DNA of 64,000 nucleotides from Odiellus spinosus (Eukaryota; Arthropoda; Arachnida; Opiliones; Phalangiidae). Positions 32,940-43,475 of the stretch are shown here, piece by piece. The stretch is taken from NCBI GenBank assembly GCA_963920705.1, contig OY987237.1, positions 4,494,601 through 4,558,600 on the forward strand. The letters run 5' to 3'. The notes beneath the pieces were generated by a model. That model was not told the DNA's origin. It was given only the letters and a program-made list of their open reading frames with translations, and did no database searches. A program made the translations under genes and the position numbers. How positions within the stretch are numbered: the stretch's first letter is position 1; each line of letters starts with the position of its first letter.

Positions 32940-35400
32940 AGCCCTTTAAAAAGTGATTCAGTCAAATCTCTACATTTTTACCATTGCCCTTTAAACCCAA
33001 TTAAAATTATTTTTTTTATTATTTTTGATGTTAATAGCTGGGGCAGCCGCACTTGATTCAGTCAAATCTCTACATTTTTACCATTGCCCTTTAATTCCAA
33101 TTAAAATTAATTTTTTCATTATTTTTGATGTTAATAGCTGCGGCAGCCGCACTTGATTCAGTCAAATCTCTACATTTTTACCATTGCCCTTTAATTCCAA
33201 TTAAAAAAAATTTTTACATTATTTTTGATGTTAATAGCTGGGGGAGCCGCACTTGATTCAGTCAAATCTCTACATTTTAACATTGCCCTTTAATCCCAAT
33301 TAAAATTAATTTTTACATTATTTTTGATGTTAATAGCTGGGGCAGCTGCACTTGATTCAGTCAAATCTCTACATTTTTACCAGTGCCCTTTAATCCCAAT
33401 TAAAATTAATTTTTACATTATTTTTGATGTTAATAGCTGGGGGAGCCGCACTTGATTCAGTCAAATCTCTACATTTTAACATTGCCCTTTAATCCCAATT
33501 AAAATTAATTTTTACATTATTTTTGATGTTAATAGCTGGGGCAGCTGCACTTGATTCAGTCAAATCTCTACATTTTTACCAGTGCCCTTTAATCCCAATT
33601 AAAATTAATTTTTACATTATTTTTGATGTTAATAGCTGGGGCAGCCGCACTTGATTCAGTCAAATCTCTACATTTTTACCATTGCCCTTTAATCCCAATT
33701 AAAATTAATTTTTACATTATTTTTGATGTTAATAGCTGGGGCAGCCGCACTTGATTCAGTCAAATCTCTACATTTTTACCATTGCCCTTTAATCCCAATT
33801 AAAATTAATTTTTTCATTATTTTTGATGTTAATAGCTGCGGCAGCCGCACTTGATTCAGTCAAATCTCTACATTTTTACCATTGCCCTTTAATTCCAATT
33901 AAAAAAAAATTTTACATTATTTTTGATGTTAATAGCTGGGGGAGCCGCACTTGATTCAGTCAAATCCCTACATTTTAACATTGCCCTTTAATCCCAATTA
34001 AGATAAATTTTTTCATAATTTTTGATGGTAATACCTCCGGCAGCCGCACTTGATTCAGTCAAATCTCTACATTTTTACCATTGCCCTTTAATCCCAATTA
34101 AAATTAATTTTTACATTATTTTTGATGTTAATAGCTGGGGCAGCCGCACTTGATTCAGTCAAATCTCTACATTTTTACCATTGCCCTTTAATCCCAATTA
34201 AAATTAATTTTTACATTATTTTTGATGTTAATAGCTGGGGCAGCCTCACCTGATTCAGTCAAATTTCAACATTTTTACCAGTGCCCTTTAATCCCAATTA
34301 AAATTTATTTTTTCATTATTTTTGATGTTAATAGCTGGGACAGCCTCACTTGATTCAGTCAAACCTCTACATTTTTACCAGTGCCCTTTAATCCCAATTA
34401 AAATTAATTTTTTCATTATTTTTGATGTTAATAGCTAGGGCAGCCGCACTTGATTCAGTCAAATCTCTACATTTTTACCATTGCCCTTTAATCCCAATTA
34501 AAATTATTTTTTTCATTATTTTTGATGTTAATAGCTGCGGCAGCCGCACTTGATTCAGTCAAATCTCAACTTTTTTACCATTGCCCTTTAATCCCAATTA
34601 AAATTAATTTTTACATTATTTTTGAAGATAATAGCTGGGGCAGCCGCACTTGATTCAGTCAAATCTCTACATTTTTACCATTGCCCTTTAATTCCAATTA
34701 AAAAAATTTTTTACATTATTTTTGATGTTAATAGCTGGGGGAGCCGCACTTGATTCAGTCAAATCTCTACATTTTAACATTGCCCTTTAATCCCAATTAA
34801 AATTAATTTTTACATTATTTTTGATGTTAATAGCTGGGGGAGCCGCACTCGATTCAGTAAAATCTCTACATTTTTACCAGTGCCCTTTAATCCCAATTAA
34901 AATTAATTTTTTCATAATTTTTGATGTTAATAGCTGCGGCAGCCGCACTTGATTCCAGTCAAATCTCTATATTTACCAGTGCCCTTTAATGCCAATTAAA
35001 ATTAATTTTTTCATAATTTTTTATGTTAATATCTCCGAGAGCCGCAGCGAAATCATTATATTTTCCCCATTGCCCTTTAAACCCAATTAAAATGAATTTT
35101 TTCATCAATTTTGATGTTAATATCTCCGAGAGCCGCAGCGAAATCATTATATTTTCCCCATTGCCCTTTAAACCAAATTTAAATTAAATTTTTCATCAAT
35201 TTTGATGTTAATACCTCCGACAGCCGCAGTGAAATCTTTATATTTTCCCCATTGCCCTTTAAACCAAATTTAAATTAATTATTTCAGCAATTTTGATGTT
35301 AATACCTCCGACAGCCGCAGCGAAATCTTTATATTTTCCCCATTGCCCTTTAAACCAAATTCCAATTAATTTTTTCATTATTTTTGATGTTAATACCTTC
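32940..35400 (+). repeat. 100-bp satellite array, about 24 units
   Basis: Units of 100 bp (some 98-101) share CTTGATTCAGTCAAATCTCTAC, CATTGCCCTTTAATCCCAATT and TTTTTGATGTTAATAGCTGGGGCAGCCGCA in turn. Units fall into variants (GGGGAGCCGC with ACATTG; GGGCAGCTGC with CCAGTG; AATTCC forms). A two-unit block around 33240-33440 is repeated exactly at 33440-33640, and a variant pair near 33140-33260 recurs near 33840-33960, showing higher-order duplication. The last four units (about 35030-35400) are a diverged subtype with CTCCGAGAGCCGCAGCGAAATC. No spacers or cas-like genes exist; this is not CRISPR. Confidence 0.95.
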
Positions 35401-35479
35401 CTTATTGCCGTTCGGAATGGCAAGTCGTTCGGAATTTCACTCATTTTTAAAAAGGAGAGTACTTTTAAGGCGGAGAAAT

Positions 35480-35995
35480 TGAAAATTAATGTTATTCTAT
35501 GAGATTTAGATTTTTTGCAAGAGACTTACCTTTCAGATTTATTTTCTAATGCTTCCAAATATTTTACAGGCTTTATTTTAAGACTAATTTCATAATTTTA
35601 TACCGATTAGTTTGGTCACAGTCTATAAACGGCAAAAATATGAAGAAGGAGAAATTAAGTCATTAGAGTTCAATACCCATAGCCTCCAAATCAAGCGCGC
35701 GCGCTCGTGCTCGTGATTTTAAAAAGCCATATAAAACCTAAGCCTAATTTGTCAAATTAGGCTTAGGTTTTTGGCGAATCTATTTCTCCGCCTTACTTTT
35801 TCCTCCGTTTTCATGAATAGACTGTGGGCCAACTAATCGGTGTAAAATTATGAAATTAGTCTTAAAATGAAGTTCGAAACTTAATTCATACCACACGGAA
35901 AATCCAAGTCTGAAAAATATCCGGAAGTATTAGAAAATAAATCTGAAAGGTAAGCCACTTTCAAAAAACCAAATCCCATAGAATAACATTACGAA
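35480..35995. repeat. Large imperfect palindrome centred near 35754
   Basis: The centre is a near-perfect hairpin, AAACCTAAGCCTAATTTG facing its reverse complement. Outward, ATTAGTTTGG-TCACAGTCTA (about 35610) pairs with TAGACTGTGGGCCAACTAAT (about 35820), and AGATTTATTTTCTAATGCTTCC (35536) pairs with the stretch at about 35925-35950. Arms are about 240 bp. No coding capacity. Confidence 0.8.
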
Positions 35996-36507
35996 TTTGG
36001 CCATGCGCGAAACCAGCTAAGTACCAAAAAAAGGGTCAACTTCAGAATTAATTTTAAAATACTTAGACTTAATATTTTTAAATGAAACTTGAAAAGTTCA
36101 ACATTCGAACCTTGCTCTACCACTTAAAATTGATTTTAACCGTAAATAATTCCTCATTTAGTTCTGCGATGCAAGGGACATGTCCTCGAAAGAGTCGATT
36201 TTAATGTTATTTCAATGGGGAAATGGAGCGTTCTGATTGGCTAAAGGTCCATTTTTTTAAGGAAATCAAAATAACATTACAGATGATGATGGGCCCAATA
36301 CATAGAACCCTACCGGGTTCTAAGAATTAATAATACATTTTCCAAGTTTTGAGTATAAAATATTGAGAGGTTTTTCGAATATTTTAAATTTACCAGCAAC
36401 CCTTCATTTTTGAAAGCAAATCTCAAAGACATCTGACCTTGTGACATCTAAAGTGACGATAATATTACGTAAACCAAGGTTAGTAAAGAGACAGGTTAAG
36501 CAGACTC
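35996..36507. other. Intergenic; segmental copy of 46610-46800
   Basis: From about 36330, the sequence containing TTTTAAATTTACCAGCAA, AAAGTGACGAT and AGACAGGTTAAGCAGACT matches 46628-46802 closely in the same orientation. 35996-36330 holds nothing recognisable. Confidence 0.7.
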
Positions 36508-36608
36508 TCAGCCCCGCCAAGAATTTTTCACGAGTAGGCACAGCCAGATTTAGACTGAGGTCCCATCCCATTTCTTACTATACTAATCACGGGATAGTTT
36601 ATTTCTTA

Positions 36609-37330
36609 AGGGCCCCATACACGATGCTATTTTCGGGGGACGATTTATCTCTCCGATCTGGCCACACACGGGAAAACCTAAGTCTGAGATATTTTACACT
36701 TTACCCCATCGATGCGATTTCGGCGAACGATAATTAAAAAGGCTAGGCAGATTGGCAAGTGTTTGGTTAACCGTTTATCCTTATTGATATTTATGATTTT
36801 ATCGTGATAATAGTTATATTGAAGACTTTAATTTTGAAGTCGCGGGGTTTAGACAAGATTATTTCTGTTTGTTTTATCTTTATTCATAATTGGAAATTAA
36901 TCACGGGAAGTCTATGAAAAATGCGTGTAATCGCGAATATTTAACTGATTAACCAAATGTTTGTAGATTATCTTGTCCAAATCCCGACCTCTACTTAATT
37001 TGAAAATAATCAAAACAGGTAATGATGTTGTTTTTTACTTATAATTCAAAGAAAACAAGTGTTCTTTATCATTTTAATTTTATATAATATTTCATAAATA
37101 TTTGGCTAGCATAATTTCGTCGGCAGGTCTACCGACAAACCCATACAAGTAAAGATTTCTCTCCGCGAGTTGCTCCGATCTCTGAAATTTCCCGCCCGGG
37201 TCGGAAGACCAGCGACTGTCGCAATCGACGTCTTTGGTCGTTCAACAACGCCATACACGGAAAGACTTTTTCAAGGACGAGCGACAAGAAGTCGTTGTCG
37301 CATCAAAAATCGCATCGTGTATGGGGCCCT
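36609..37330. mobile_element. PIF/Harbinger-like MITE, 722 bp
   Basis: Terminal inverted repeats AGGGCCCCATACACGATGC / GCATCGTGTATGGGGCCCT are flanked by TTA on both sides (36606-36608, 37331-37333). A 3-bp TTA duplication and G/C-rich ends fit the PIF/Harbinger group. The interior is AT-rich with a further inverted pairing around GGTTAACC (36778) and GATTAACC (36949). No transposase. Confidence 0.7.
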
Positions 37331-37755
37331 TTAGACTATAAAATCTTGAATCATGTGATAAAAGTCACGTGACTACCCTCTTTCCAGTCCCTCATGGATT
37401 TTAAAGTACTTTCTATTTTTTTTTTTTTTTTGACAAAATTTTCTCCAACTGTATTTCAAAACGAAATTTAAAGAATGAATTAAGAAAGAACTATAGTAGC
37501 CTAAAGGTCAAGTGGTACTTCTTGGAATTTGGACTCTACCTCAGCCGCTCACCCCTCTCTTGAGAGTTGAGAGATCTTAACAAAAATCGATCCTTCTGCC
37601 TTCACAAATGTTCACAGTCGAAGTTAATGTTGAGGGCCCAGTTTACCTCTTGCGTTTATTTGACCCCTGCAAAGGGGGTAGGCAACCTACCGAATTAGAC
37701 CTGTAAAGGAGGATGATGGGCTCTTGCGCATTGACGGTGATTTTTCCACGGACCG

Positions 37756-38366
37756 TTTATATACCGGACAAGAATTCGTTAGTCTTCAACAGTACAAAAT
37801 ATCCTTCTCATAGCATTGGGCCAGTAAAGTGCTAGAAAATAGTAGTCCAAGGTCGTTTTCCCCCTCGGTCAAAGTGGTATACCACGTGATAAGCGTAATT
37901 TCTGAGTATTTTGGAGATTTTCTCAGCAGGGATTGCCAATTTATTAAGGTTTCGAATCTAGGTAGCCAGCCGTCTTTCCACCCAATTTGCGGCGCGTACT
38001 AAACCCTATTCGTTATCCCTTCGAATTTTTTATTTATAGGGATATTGAGGGCCTCGCTTTACGCGCGCTGACCATCACGTTTGGTGACCATTTGCTCGAA
38101 GCTGGTTCACTCTCTGTAGTCCACATTAATTTGGCAGCGCGTAGAAACCTACTCTTTCCTTTATCTCTAAGAATTGTTTACTTAGAAATGTGGGGGACGT
38201 TACTGAAACAGGGTCCCCAACCTCACGTTGCTTCTAATATACGAGATTTTGTCACCCGCGAGTAAAAGGATGACTTTGTACCATTACAATCTGGGCTCTA
38301 TACAGAGTCGGTGTATGCTGGAAAAAAAACGGTTGCTTTTCTCGTCCGGTATATAAACGGTCCGTG
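37756..38366. mobile_element. Inverted-repeat element, ~610 bp
   Basis: Ends ACGGACCGTTTATATACCGG (from 37756) and CCGGTATATAAACGGTCCGT (to 38366) are exact inverted copies, followed inward by ACAAGAA / TTCTCGT. No transposase and no clear target duplication. Confidence 0.75.
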
Positions 38367-38765
38367 ATGTTTCATCCCACTTTGCTTGTCTGATTCTGTG
38401 GTTCCCTACCCCCCCTTGGAAGGTGTCAAAATAAACAAAACACCGACCATCGCCGACGCTGAGCCGAACAGGTGCACCGTGGTATTTCCCCTTGTCATTT
38501 CAAGGACCCCAGCATTCCGCTGTTATCTTTCCGTTTTGGTTAAAACGGTGAACTATTGTCAAATATTACTTGTAAAATATTATAATATAAGCGATGCAAT
38601 TCAAGAAAAACTAATGATACATTTTAAAAACCGGAAATTTTAGAAATATTTGAGGCTCCTTAAGCTCTTTTCACCAAATTTCGAGCCCCCCCCCCCCAAA
38701 ATAGGCCCTAATTTTTCAACGTAGGCACGTGCCTACTTGTGCCTATTGCTGGCGGGGCTATTCTG

Positions 38766-39198
38766 CTAAGCCACGTGACTGATTGATTTCTAGAGCGCGG
38801 CCATTTAAGTAAAGCAGAAGCTACAGGGCGTCTAGTCTCCAACTAGAGTTGCCTGTTAACTGACATGTCTTGGCATAAACATAGAGACTTTTAACATAGG
38901 GACCAAAATGGTAAAATGAGATTCAAATTTTGACCAATGAAAAACCAAACCTTCGTCATCACTTTGTCTTAATTTATTAACTTTGTGGCATTATCTTTCG
39001 AAATTGATTTTACTTCATTAATCTTTAGAATTGGTTTCGAGAAATTATATTTTGTAAGAATTCTTTCTTTCGCGGGAAGAATTTTTAGTATTTTGACCAG
39101 GAATCCAGGATGTTAATTATTGAGATTTCCCTGTAATTATTGAAAATAGGGAATTTTACTCTTTCCTTACTCTTAAGAAATCCAATACTTTTTTACAA
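38766..39198. other. Upstream flank of EF-hand gene 3
   Basis: Segmental duplicate of the gene 2 upstream region (AGAAGCTACAGGGCGTCTAG at 38817, CCAATGAAAAACCAAACC at about 38935). It includes a truncated end of the 26476-26711 MITE family (38881-38905). No gene. Confidence 0.65.
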
Positions 39199-39390
39199 GA
39201 TACGCATTTTAAAATTGAACGAGCCGAAATCATCGTTAATTCTTGTAAACGTACGCTAAACATTCAGCAGACCGCAGCTGATCGTCTAAAAAAACGCTAT
39301 CACGCATTGATAAGAATAAACATATATAAACAAGGAGACCAGCCTCTGAAAAATATTCTTCTCGAATAGTTTTTGGAAGGAAGGCAAACG
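39199..39390 (+). promoter_or_regulatory. Conserved promoter block and 5' non-coding exon, EF-hand gene 3
   Basis: Almost the same sequence as the gene 2 block: GTAAACGTACGCTAAACATT, CAGACCGCAGCTGATCG, CACGCATTGATAAGAATAAA, TATA box at 39322-39330 and a leader exon ending at a donor at 39391. The acceptor is at 39605-39606. Confidence 0.85.
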
Positions 39391-39626
39391 GTAAATACCT
39401 CAATATTTGTTATTTGATTATTTTCAACTCCGTTAGATATTACTTATTGTTATTTCGTACGTGATAAGCCAATCACGGCCAGAACACACGGTTCATATAC
39501 ACGATTTAAAATATGATTTTTAATTTTCTAGGTCTAATTATACGTAACTTTATCATCATTTAGAAATTACGAAACTTGGTTTTCTTATATCGCAATTATT
39601 TCCTAGAAAACTACGTCCGCGTCATT

Positions 39627-40085
39627 ATGAAGACCGTATTTATAGCTCTAGAGCTGGTTATTGCCGTAGCGGTGCTTTTCACTGACCAAGTGGAGGGTGT
39701 GTGCTGTGGTGCCTCTTGCAATAAGTGTTGGGACAACACTGTCGCGACGCCCTGTTGCGGGTATGGAAAGTGCAACATATTTTGTTGCAATTGCGATGGA
39801 GGATGCAGATGGTGTAAAAGTTACTCTTTGATGGGATTCATTCGCACCACATTCTTCGGAAAGGATGAATGCGCAGTCGATCACGAAGCAAAGTCTAGAG
39901 AGTACTTGAACGAATTAATTGAAACTTACGACCAAAACGGTGACGGTGCAATGAATCTACAAGAAGCTAAAGCATGGTGGTCAGTCAAAAGTAAAGGAAA
40001 AGGTGGTCTCAACTTTGAAGCTGAATTCCGAAAACTCGATACAGACAACAACGGAAAATTGACCAAACAAGAAATTGATCCATAA
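39627..40085 (+). CDS. Secreted Cys-rich/EF-hand protein 3
   Basis: 152 residues. The start at 39627 aligns with the paralogues; upstream codons belong to the 5' intron. The signal peptide MKTVFIALELVIAVAVLF contains a Glu within the hydrophobic core where the other copies have Ala, which may weaken secretion. The Cys-rich domain again has 12 cysteines with the same spacing as gene 2. A 13th Cys occurs in the linker (GKDECAVD) and would be left unpaired or allow dimer formation. EF-hand 1 is DQNGDGAMNLQE and EF-hand 2 is DTDNNGKLTKQE, both complete. It is closest to gene 2, with which it also shares promoter and flanks, so this pair is the most recent duplication together with 4/5. Function unknown. 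Confidence 0.87.
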   Translation: MKTVFIALELVIAVAVLFTDQVEGVCCGASCNKCWDNTVATPCCGYGKCNIFCCNCDGGCRWCKSYSLMGFIRTTFFGKDECAVDHEAKSREYLNELIETYDQNGDGAMNLQEAKAWWSVKSKGKGGLNFEAEFRKLDTDNNGKLTKQEIDP

Positions 40086-40615
40086 ATATGTCTTCCGACA
40101 AATTAAATTTTTGCTATCCGATAAATTTAAAAGACGATAGTAAAATAAAATAGAACGATGATTCATATTTTGGGCGAATTTAATTTATACCACAAGCCTA
40201 TAATAACACTTATTTTAATTAGCGCTGGTATGCCAATATGTCAGACTCAGTTCCTATATATAATAAGGAGAGCCAACTCGGCTCTATGAAAGGTGGCTTT
40301 GGAAAAGCAACTACAGCGTCTGTCACACGTAAAACATTTTTGCACTGTTTTGTAAAGTTTTAACGGTGAAACATAAGCTACATTCACACTTAAGACTTTG
40401 TAAACATTTTTAAACCGTTTTGAATGTTCAAATTAACTTTCCAAGCTAATAATTACACTTTCCGACAGAGAATCTTGGCAGTTTCATCCTTCCAAAACGG
40501 ATAAAAACGGTTTCAAAGTCTATAGAGTGAACGCGGCTAAACACCCAAAATAGGGCGCCACCATATAATTGTTTTAAGTGTGACAGCTAGAATCGCTACA
40601 TTCAACAAGGGTACC

Positions 40616-40662
<47 letters not shown>

Positions 40663-40913
40663 CCTCCGTGGCTCCTGCCCTATAGCAGATAATCTACAAC
40701 CACGCTAGCCACTTTTAAACCATGTCGATTGTTGAACTCGAGCGTTTGAACTCAACACGATTCACGTGATTTTGGAATTTGAAATTGTGTCGCGAGATCT
40801 TATTTTAAATTAAAGGAACCCTAATGATCGACTGAAGAAGGGTCTTGTCTTGGCTCGAAAAGTCTCGTAAATAAAGTTTTCTATAAAGTTTTCTCTGTAA
40901 AATAACATAATTT
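40086..40913. other. Intergenic downstream of EF-hand gene 3
   Basis: Includes the shared 3' flank, a MITE-like inverted-repeat stretch (about 40385-40540, ACTTTGTAAAC...GGTTTCAAAGT) that recurs beside genes 4-6, a 38-T run (40620-40657), and at 40780-40890 the empty-site homologue of the 26476-26711 MITE. No gene. Confidence 0.6.
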
Positions 40914-41102
40914 GGCAATTTTGAACAACAGTCCCCGGACGCCATTCACTATATAACCTAACCTAACCTAACCTTACCTAAACCTTACGTAACCTAACCT
41001 AACCTAACCTAACCTAACCTAACCCAATGTTCACTTTTTGTGGGGAAAATAGAAAAATAAATAAAACAAAATGGCGTCCGGGGACTATTGTTCAAAATAG
41101 CC
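40914..41102. mobile_element. hAT-like MITE, 189 bp, carrying telomere-like CCTAA repeats
   Basis: Terminal inverted repeats of 33 bp, GGCAATTTTGAACAACAGTC / ACTATTGTTCAAAATAGCC, are flanked by the 8-bp duplication CATAATTT (40906-40913 and 41103-41110). The interior holds about a dozen CCTAA units at 40957-41024, slightly degenerate on the left. The paralogous site at about 26819-26826 has a single CATAATTT and no element. The 8-bp duplication fits the hAT superfamily. Confidence 0.88.
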
Positions 41103-41110
41103 CATAATTT

Positions 41111-42242
41111 CTACTATGCCTATATCTAAACCATGGTAAATAATAAATTTAATATATATTATATAATATATAAAAACCTTTCTCGCCGTTCGTTCCCCGG
41201 AATTCCTGGGAGATCATTCGCAGGAAGAAATATGTAGGGTTATATTTTCGCCAGAATGGGGCTTCCTTCAAAAGATTAAAGAAAAAAATAAAAATTAAAG
41301 AGGGCAAAAGTCTAGAAGTAAATCGCTGGCTCAAGGCTCCCACCAAAATCAGAATAATATTTTTGGGCAAAATGATACTTTTTACCATATAAATACCGCC
41401 AAATGATAAATATATAAACCAAATAGACAAATTCATAAATTCACAAAGAGACACGTGAAAGTAAAGTCACCGTTTTCAATCAGGTTTTTCAAGCTTCTGC
41501 TTTCGATTTTCCAAGAGAAGCTTATATCAAATATATTAATTTCATTCTATCACTTGAAGCCTGATAACGTTCGTTAAACGAAAAGCTTCACATTTGATTG
41601 GACGCAAAGGGTTGATTCTTGGCCAAAACAAATCTTGATTGAAAATGCGCCTTAAAGGTCAAGCCCTCTATCTTGGGTAAGAATATAAATGTCAACAGGC
41701 GACTAACGGTGGTGCACTATAGTTTGGCAGAAGCTACAGGACGTCTAGCCTCCAGCTGGAGTTGCCTCATGATTTACACGTATCTATTTCAATCAAGATT
41801 TTGTTTGCCAAGAATCAAAATGGTCAAAAAATAACTTGATCGAAAACTGGGCTTTACCTAAGATGGACGGCGTGCCACTTCGCGAATCTGTGTATTGAGA
41901 GCAAAATGGTAAAATAAGATTCAAAGACCAATAAAAGCAAATCTTCATCACTTTTCATTTATCTTAATTTATTAACTTTGCGGCGTTATCTTTCGAAATA
42001 TACTTCAATAGTCATTACAATTAGTTTCGAGAAATTAATATTTGTAAGAATTATTTCTTTGGCTTGAATATTTTTTAGTATTTTGACCAGGATGCTAATT
42101 AGAAAAACGCAGACTATTGAGATATTCCACGTATAATTATTGAAAATATGGTATTTTAGGGATAAAGTGCGAACCATACTTGCTTGCTTACTCTTTGAGA
42201 AACTCAATACTTATATATCCTATATAAAATAATTTATATTGC
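41111..42242. other. Intergenic upstream of EF-hand gene 4
   Basis: Segmental duplicate of 25800-26100 and 27560-28080: ACCAAATAGACAAATTCATA at 41419 matches 25790, and AGAAGCTACAGGACGTCTAG is at 41731. Site 41710 is an empty site for the 292-bp MITE. The minus-strand frame at 41149-41454 has no recognisable domain. Confidence 0.6.
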
Positions 42243-42437
42243 GAGATACGCATTTTTAAATCGAAATAGCCGAAAAATCATCGTTAATTCTTGTAAACGT
42301 ACGCTAAACATTCAGCAGACCGCAGCGGATCGTGTAAAATTCGCTATCACGAATTGATAAGAATAAACTTCTATAAACAAGGAATTCGGCCTCTGAAAAT
42401 TATTCTTCTCTAATAGTTTTTGAAAGAAACGCAAACG
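42243..42437 (+). promoter_or_regulatory. Conserved promoter block and 5' non-coding exon, EF-hand gene 4
   Basis: Shares TAATTCTTGTAAACGTACGC, CAGCAGACCGCAGC, ATTGATAAGAATAAAC and CTATAAACAAGGA with genes 2, 3 and 5. The E-box CAGCTG has become CAGCGG. The TATA box is the weaker CTATAAAC (42371-42378). Leader donor at 42438. Confidence 0.82.
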
Positions 42438-43004
42438 GTAAATACCTCACAATTTCTTATTTACTTATTTTTTGGCCCCGCTAGTTATTACTTATTGAAT
42501 TAGCATTTGAAAGGATTATTCAGTACAAAATTAATTTATATTTCAATTATTTTAAAATGAAAATAGACGAAGTTTTTAAGAAAGTCAATCGCGATAGAGC
42601 TGTTGAAGGCTGCCTTAAATAATAGGATTGGTCCGAATTTACCCTACGCTGAAATTAGAACCTAATCAAATAACTTCAGAATATAATTCAAACATTAAAA
42701 TGTCTGATAAACATTGTGGAAATACTATTTGATTCGTAATTTTGCGTGGAGATTCTGAAAATAATTTCAAAGGTTTCCCTTTATATAATTTAAATATAAT
42801 TGCCGCGTGTTCCGGCTAATGTTAAGTATGTCGTAGGTGATAAGCCAATCACGGCCAGAACACAAGGTTAACATACACGATTTAAAATTTGATTTCTAAA
42901 TTTCTACGTCTAATTATACGTAACTTTATCACCCTTTTTAGAAATTATGAAACTTGTTTTTCTTACATCGCAATTATTTCCTAGAAAACTACGTCGACGT
43001 AATT

Positions 43005-43475
43005 ATGAAGACCATATTTGTCGCGCTAGCGCTGGTTATTGCCGTAGCTGTGCTTTTCCCTGACCAAGTGGAAAGTGATTGCTGCGGTGCTAACGGCTGC
43101 GGGATTTGTTTGGACTGCACCACCACCTGGCTCTGTTGCGGGAAGGGACCGTGCAACATGTTTTGTTGCAATTGCGATTATGGATGTAGAAGTCGAAAAT
43201 CTCGAAACTCTTTGACGGCATTCATTTCCAACATTTTCTTCGGAAAGGATGAAAATGAAGTCGACCACGAAGAGCAGACTAGAGAGTACTTGGACGAATT
43301 AATTGAAACTTACGACCAAAGCGGTGACGGTACGATAAATCTACAAGAGGCTAAATTATGGTGGTCAGTTAAAAGTAAAGGAAAAGGCGGGCTCAACGTC
43401 AGCGTTGAAGATGAATTTCGAAAACTCGACACCGACAACGACGGAAAATTGACCAAACAAGAAATTGATCCATAA
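43005..43475 (+). CDS. Secreted Cys-rich/EF-hand protein 4
   Basis: 156 residues from the ATG at 43005; the acceptor lies at 42983-42984. Signal peptide MKTIFVALALVIAVAVLF. Twelve cysteines follow in a slightly different spacing from genes 2/3 (CC, C, C, C, CC, C, CC, C, C), as in gene 5, then a basic RSRKSRNS linker in place of the last Cys pair. EF-hand 1 is DQSGDGTINLQE and EF-hand 2 DTDNDGKLTKQE, both complete. A two-residue insertion (NVSVEDEF where the others have NVEAEF) lies just before EF-hand 2 and looks like a six-base local duplication. Predicted extracellular and calcium-binding; no named family recognised. Confidence 0.88.
   Translation: MKTIFVALALVIAVAVLFPDQVESDCCGANGCGICLDCTTTWLCCGKGPCNMFCCNCDYGCRSRKSRNSLTAFISNIFFGKDENEVDHEEQTREYLDELIETYDQSGDGTINLQEAKLWWSVKSKGKGGLNVSVEDEFRKLDTDNDGKLTKQEIDP

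Larger units (their letters stand above)
36508..38765. mobile_element. Composite insertion with short AGCCCCGCCA inverted ends
   Basis: The left end has AGCCCCGCCA then GAGTAGGCAC (about 36511-36542). The right end has the reverse complement arrangement (GTGCCTA...GGCGGGGCT, about 38730-38759). The related segment near 46802 passes straight from GTTAAGCAGACT to GCTAAG-CACGTGACTG, so the block is an insertion. Nested inside are a PIF/Harbinger-like MITE (36609-37330) and another inverted-repeat element (37756-38366). The open frames at 37987 and 38386 have no recognisable domain. Confidence 0.5.

Noticed and set aside
32940-35400. CRISPR-like regular repeats
   Set aside because: The whole 100-bp unit is conserved, with no variable spacers, in a eukaryotic genome: a satellite.
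37987-38643. Two ORFs of 85-92 residues in the composite insertion
   Set aside because: One spans an inverted-repeat element interior and neither shows a domain, signal or conserved context.
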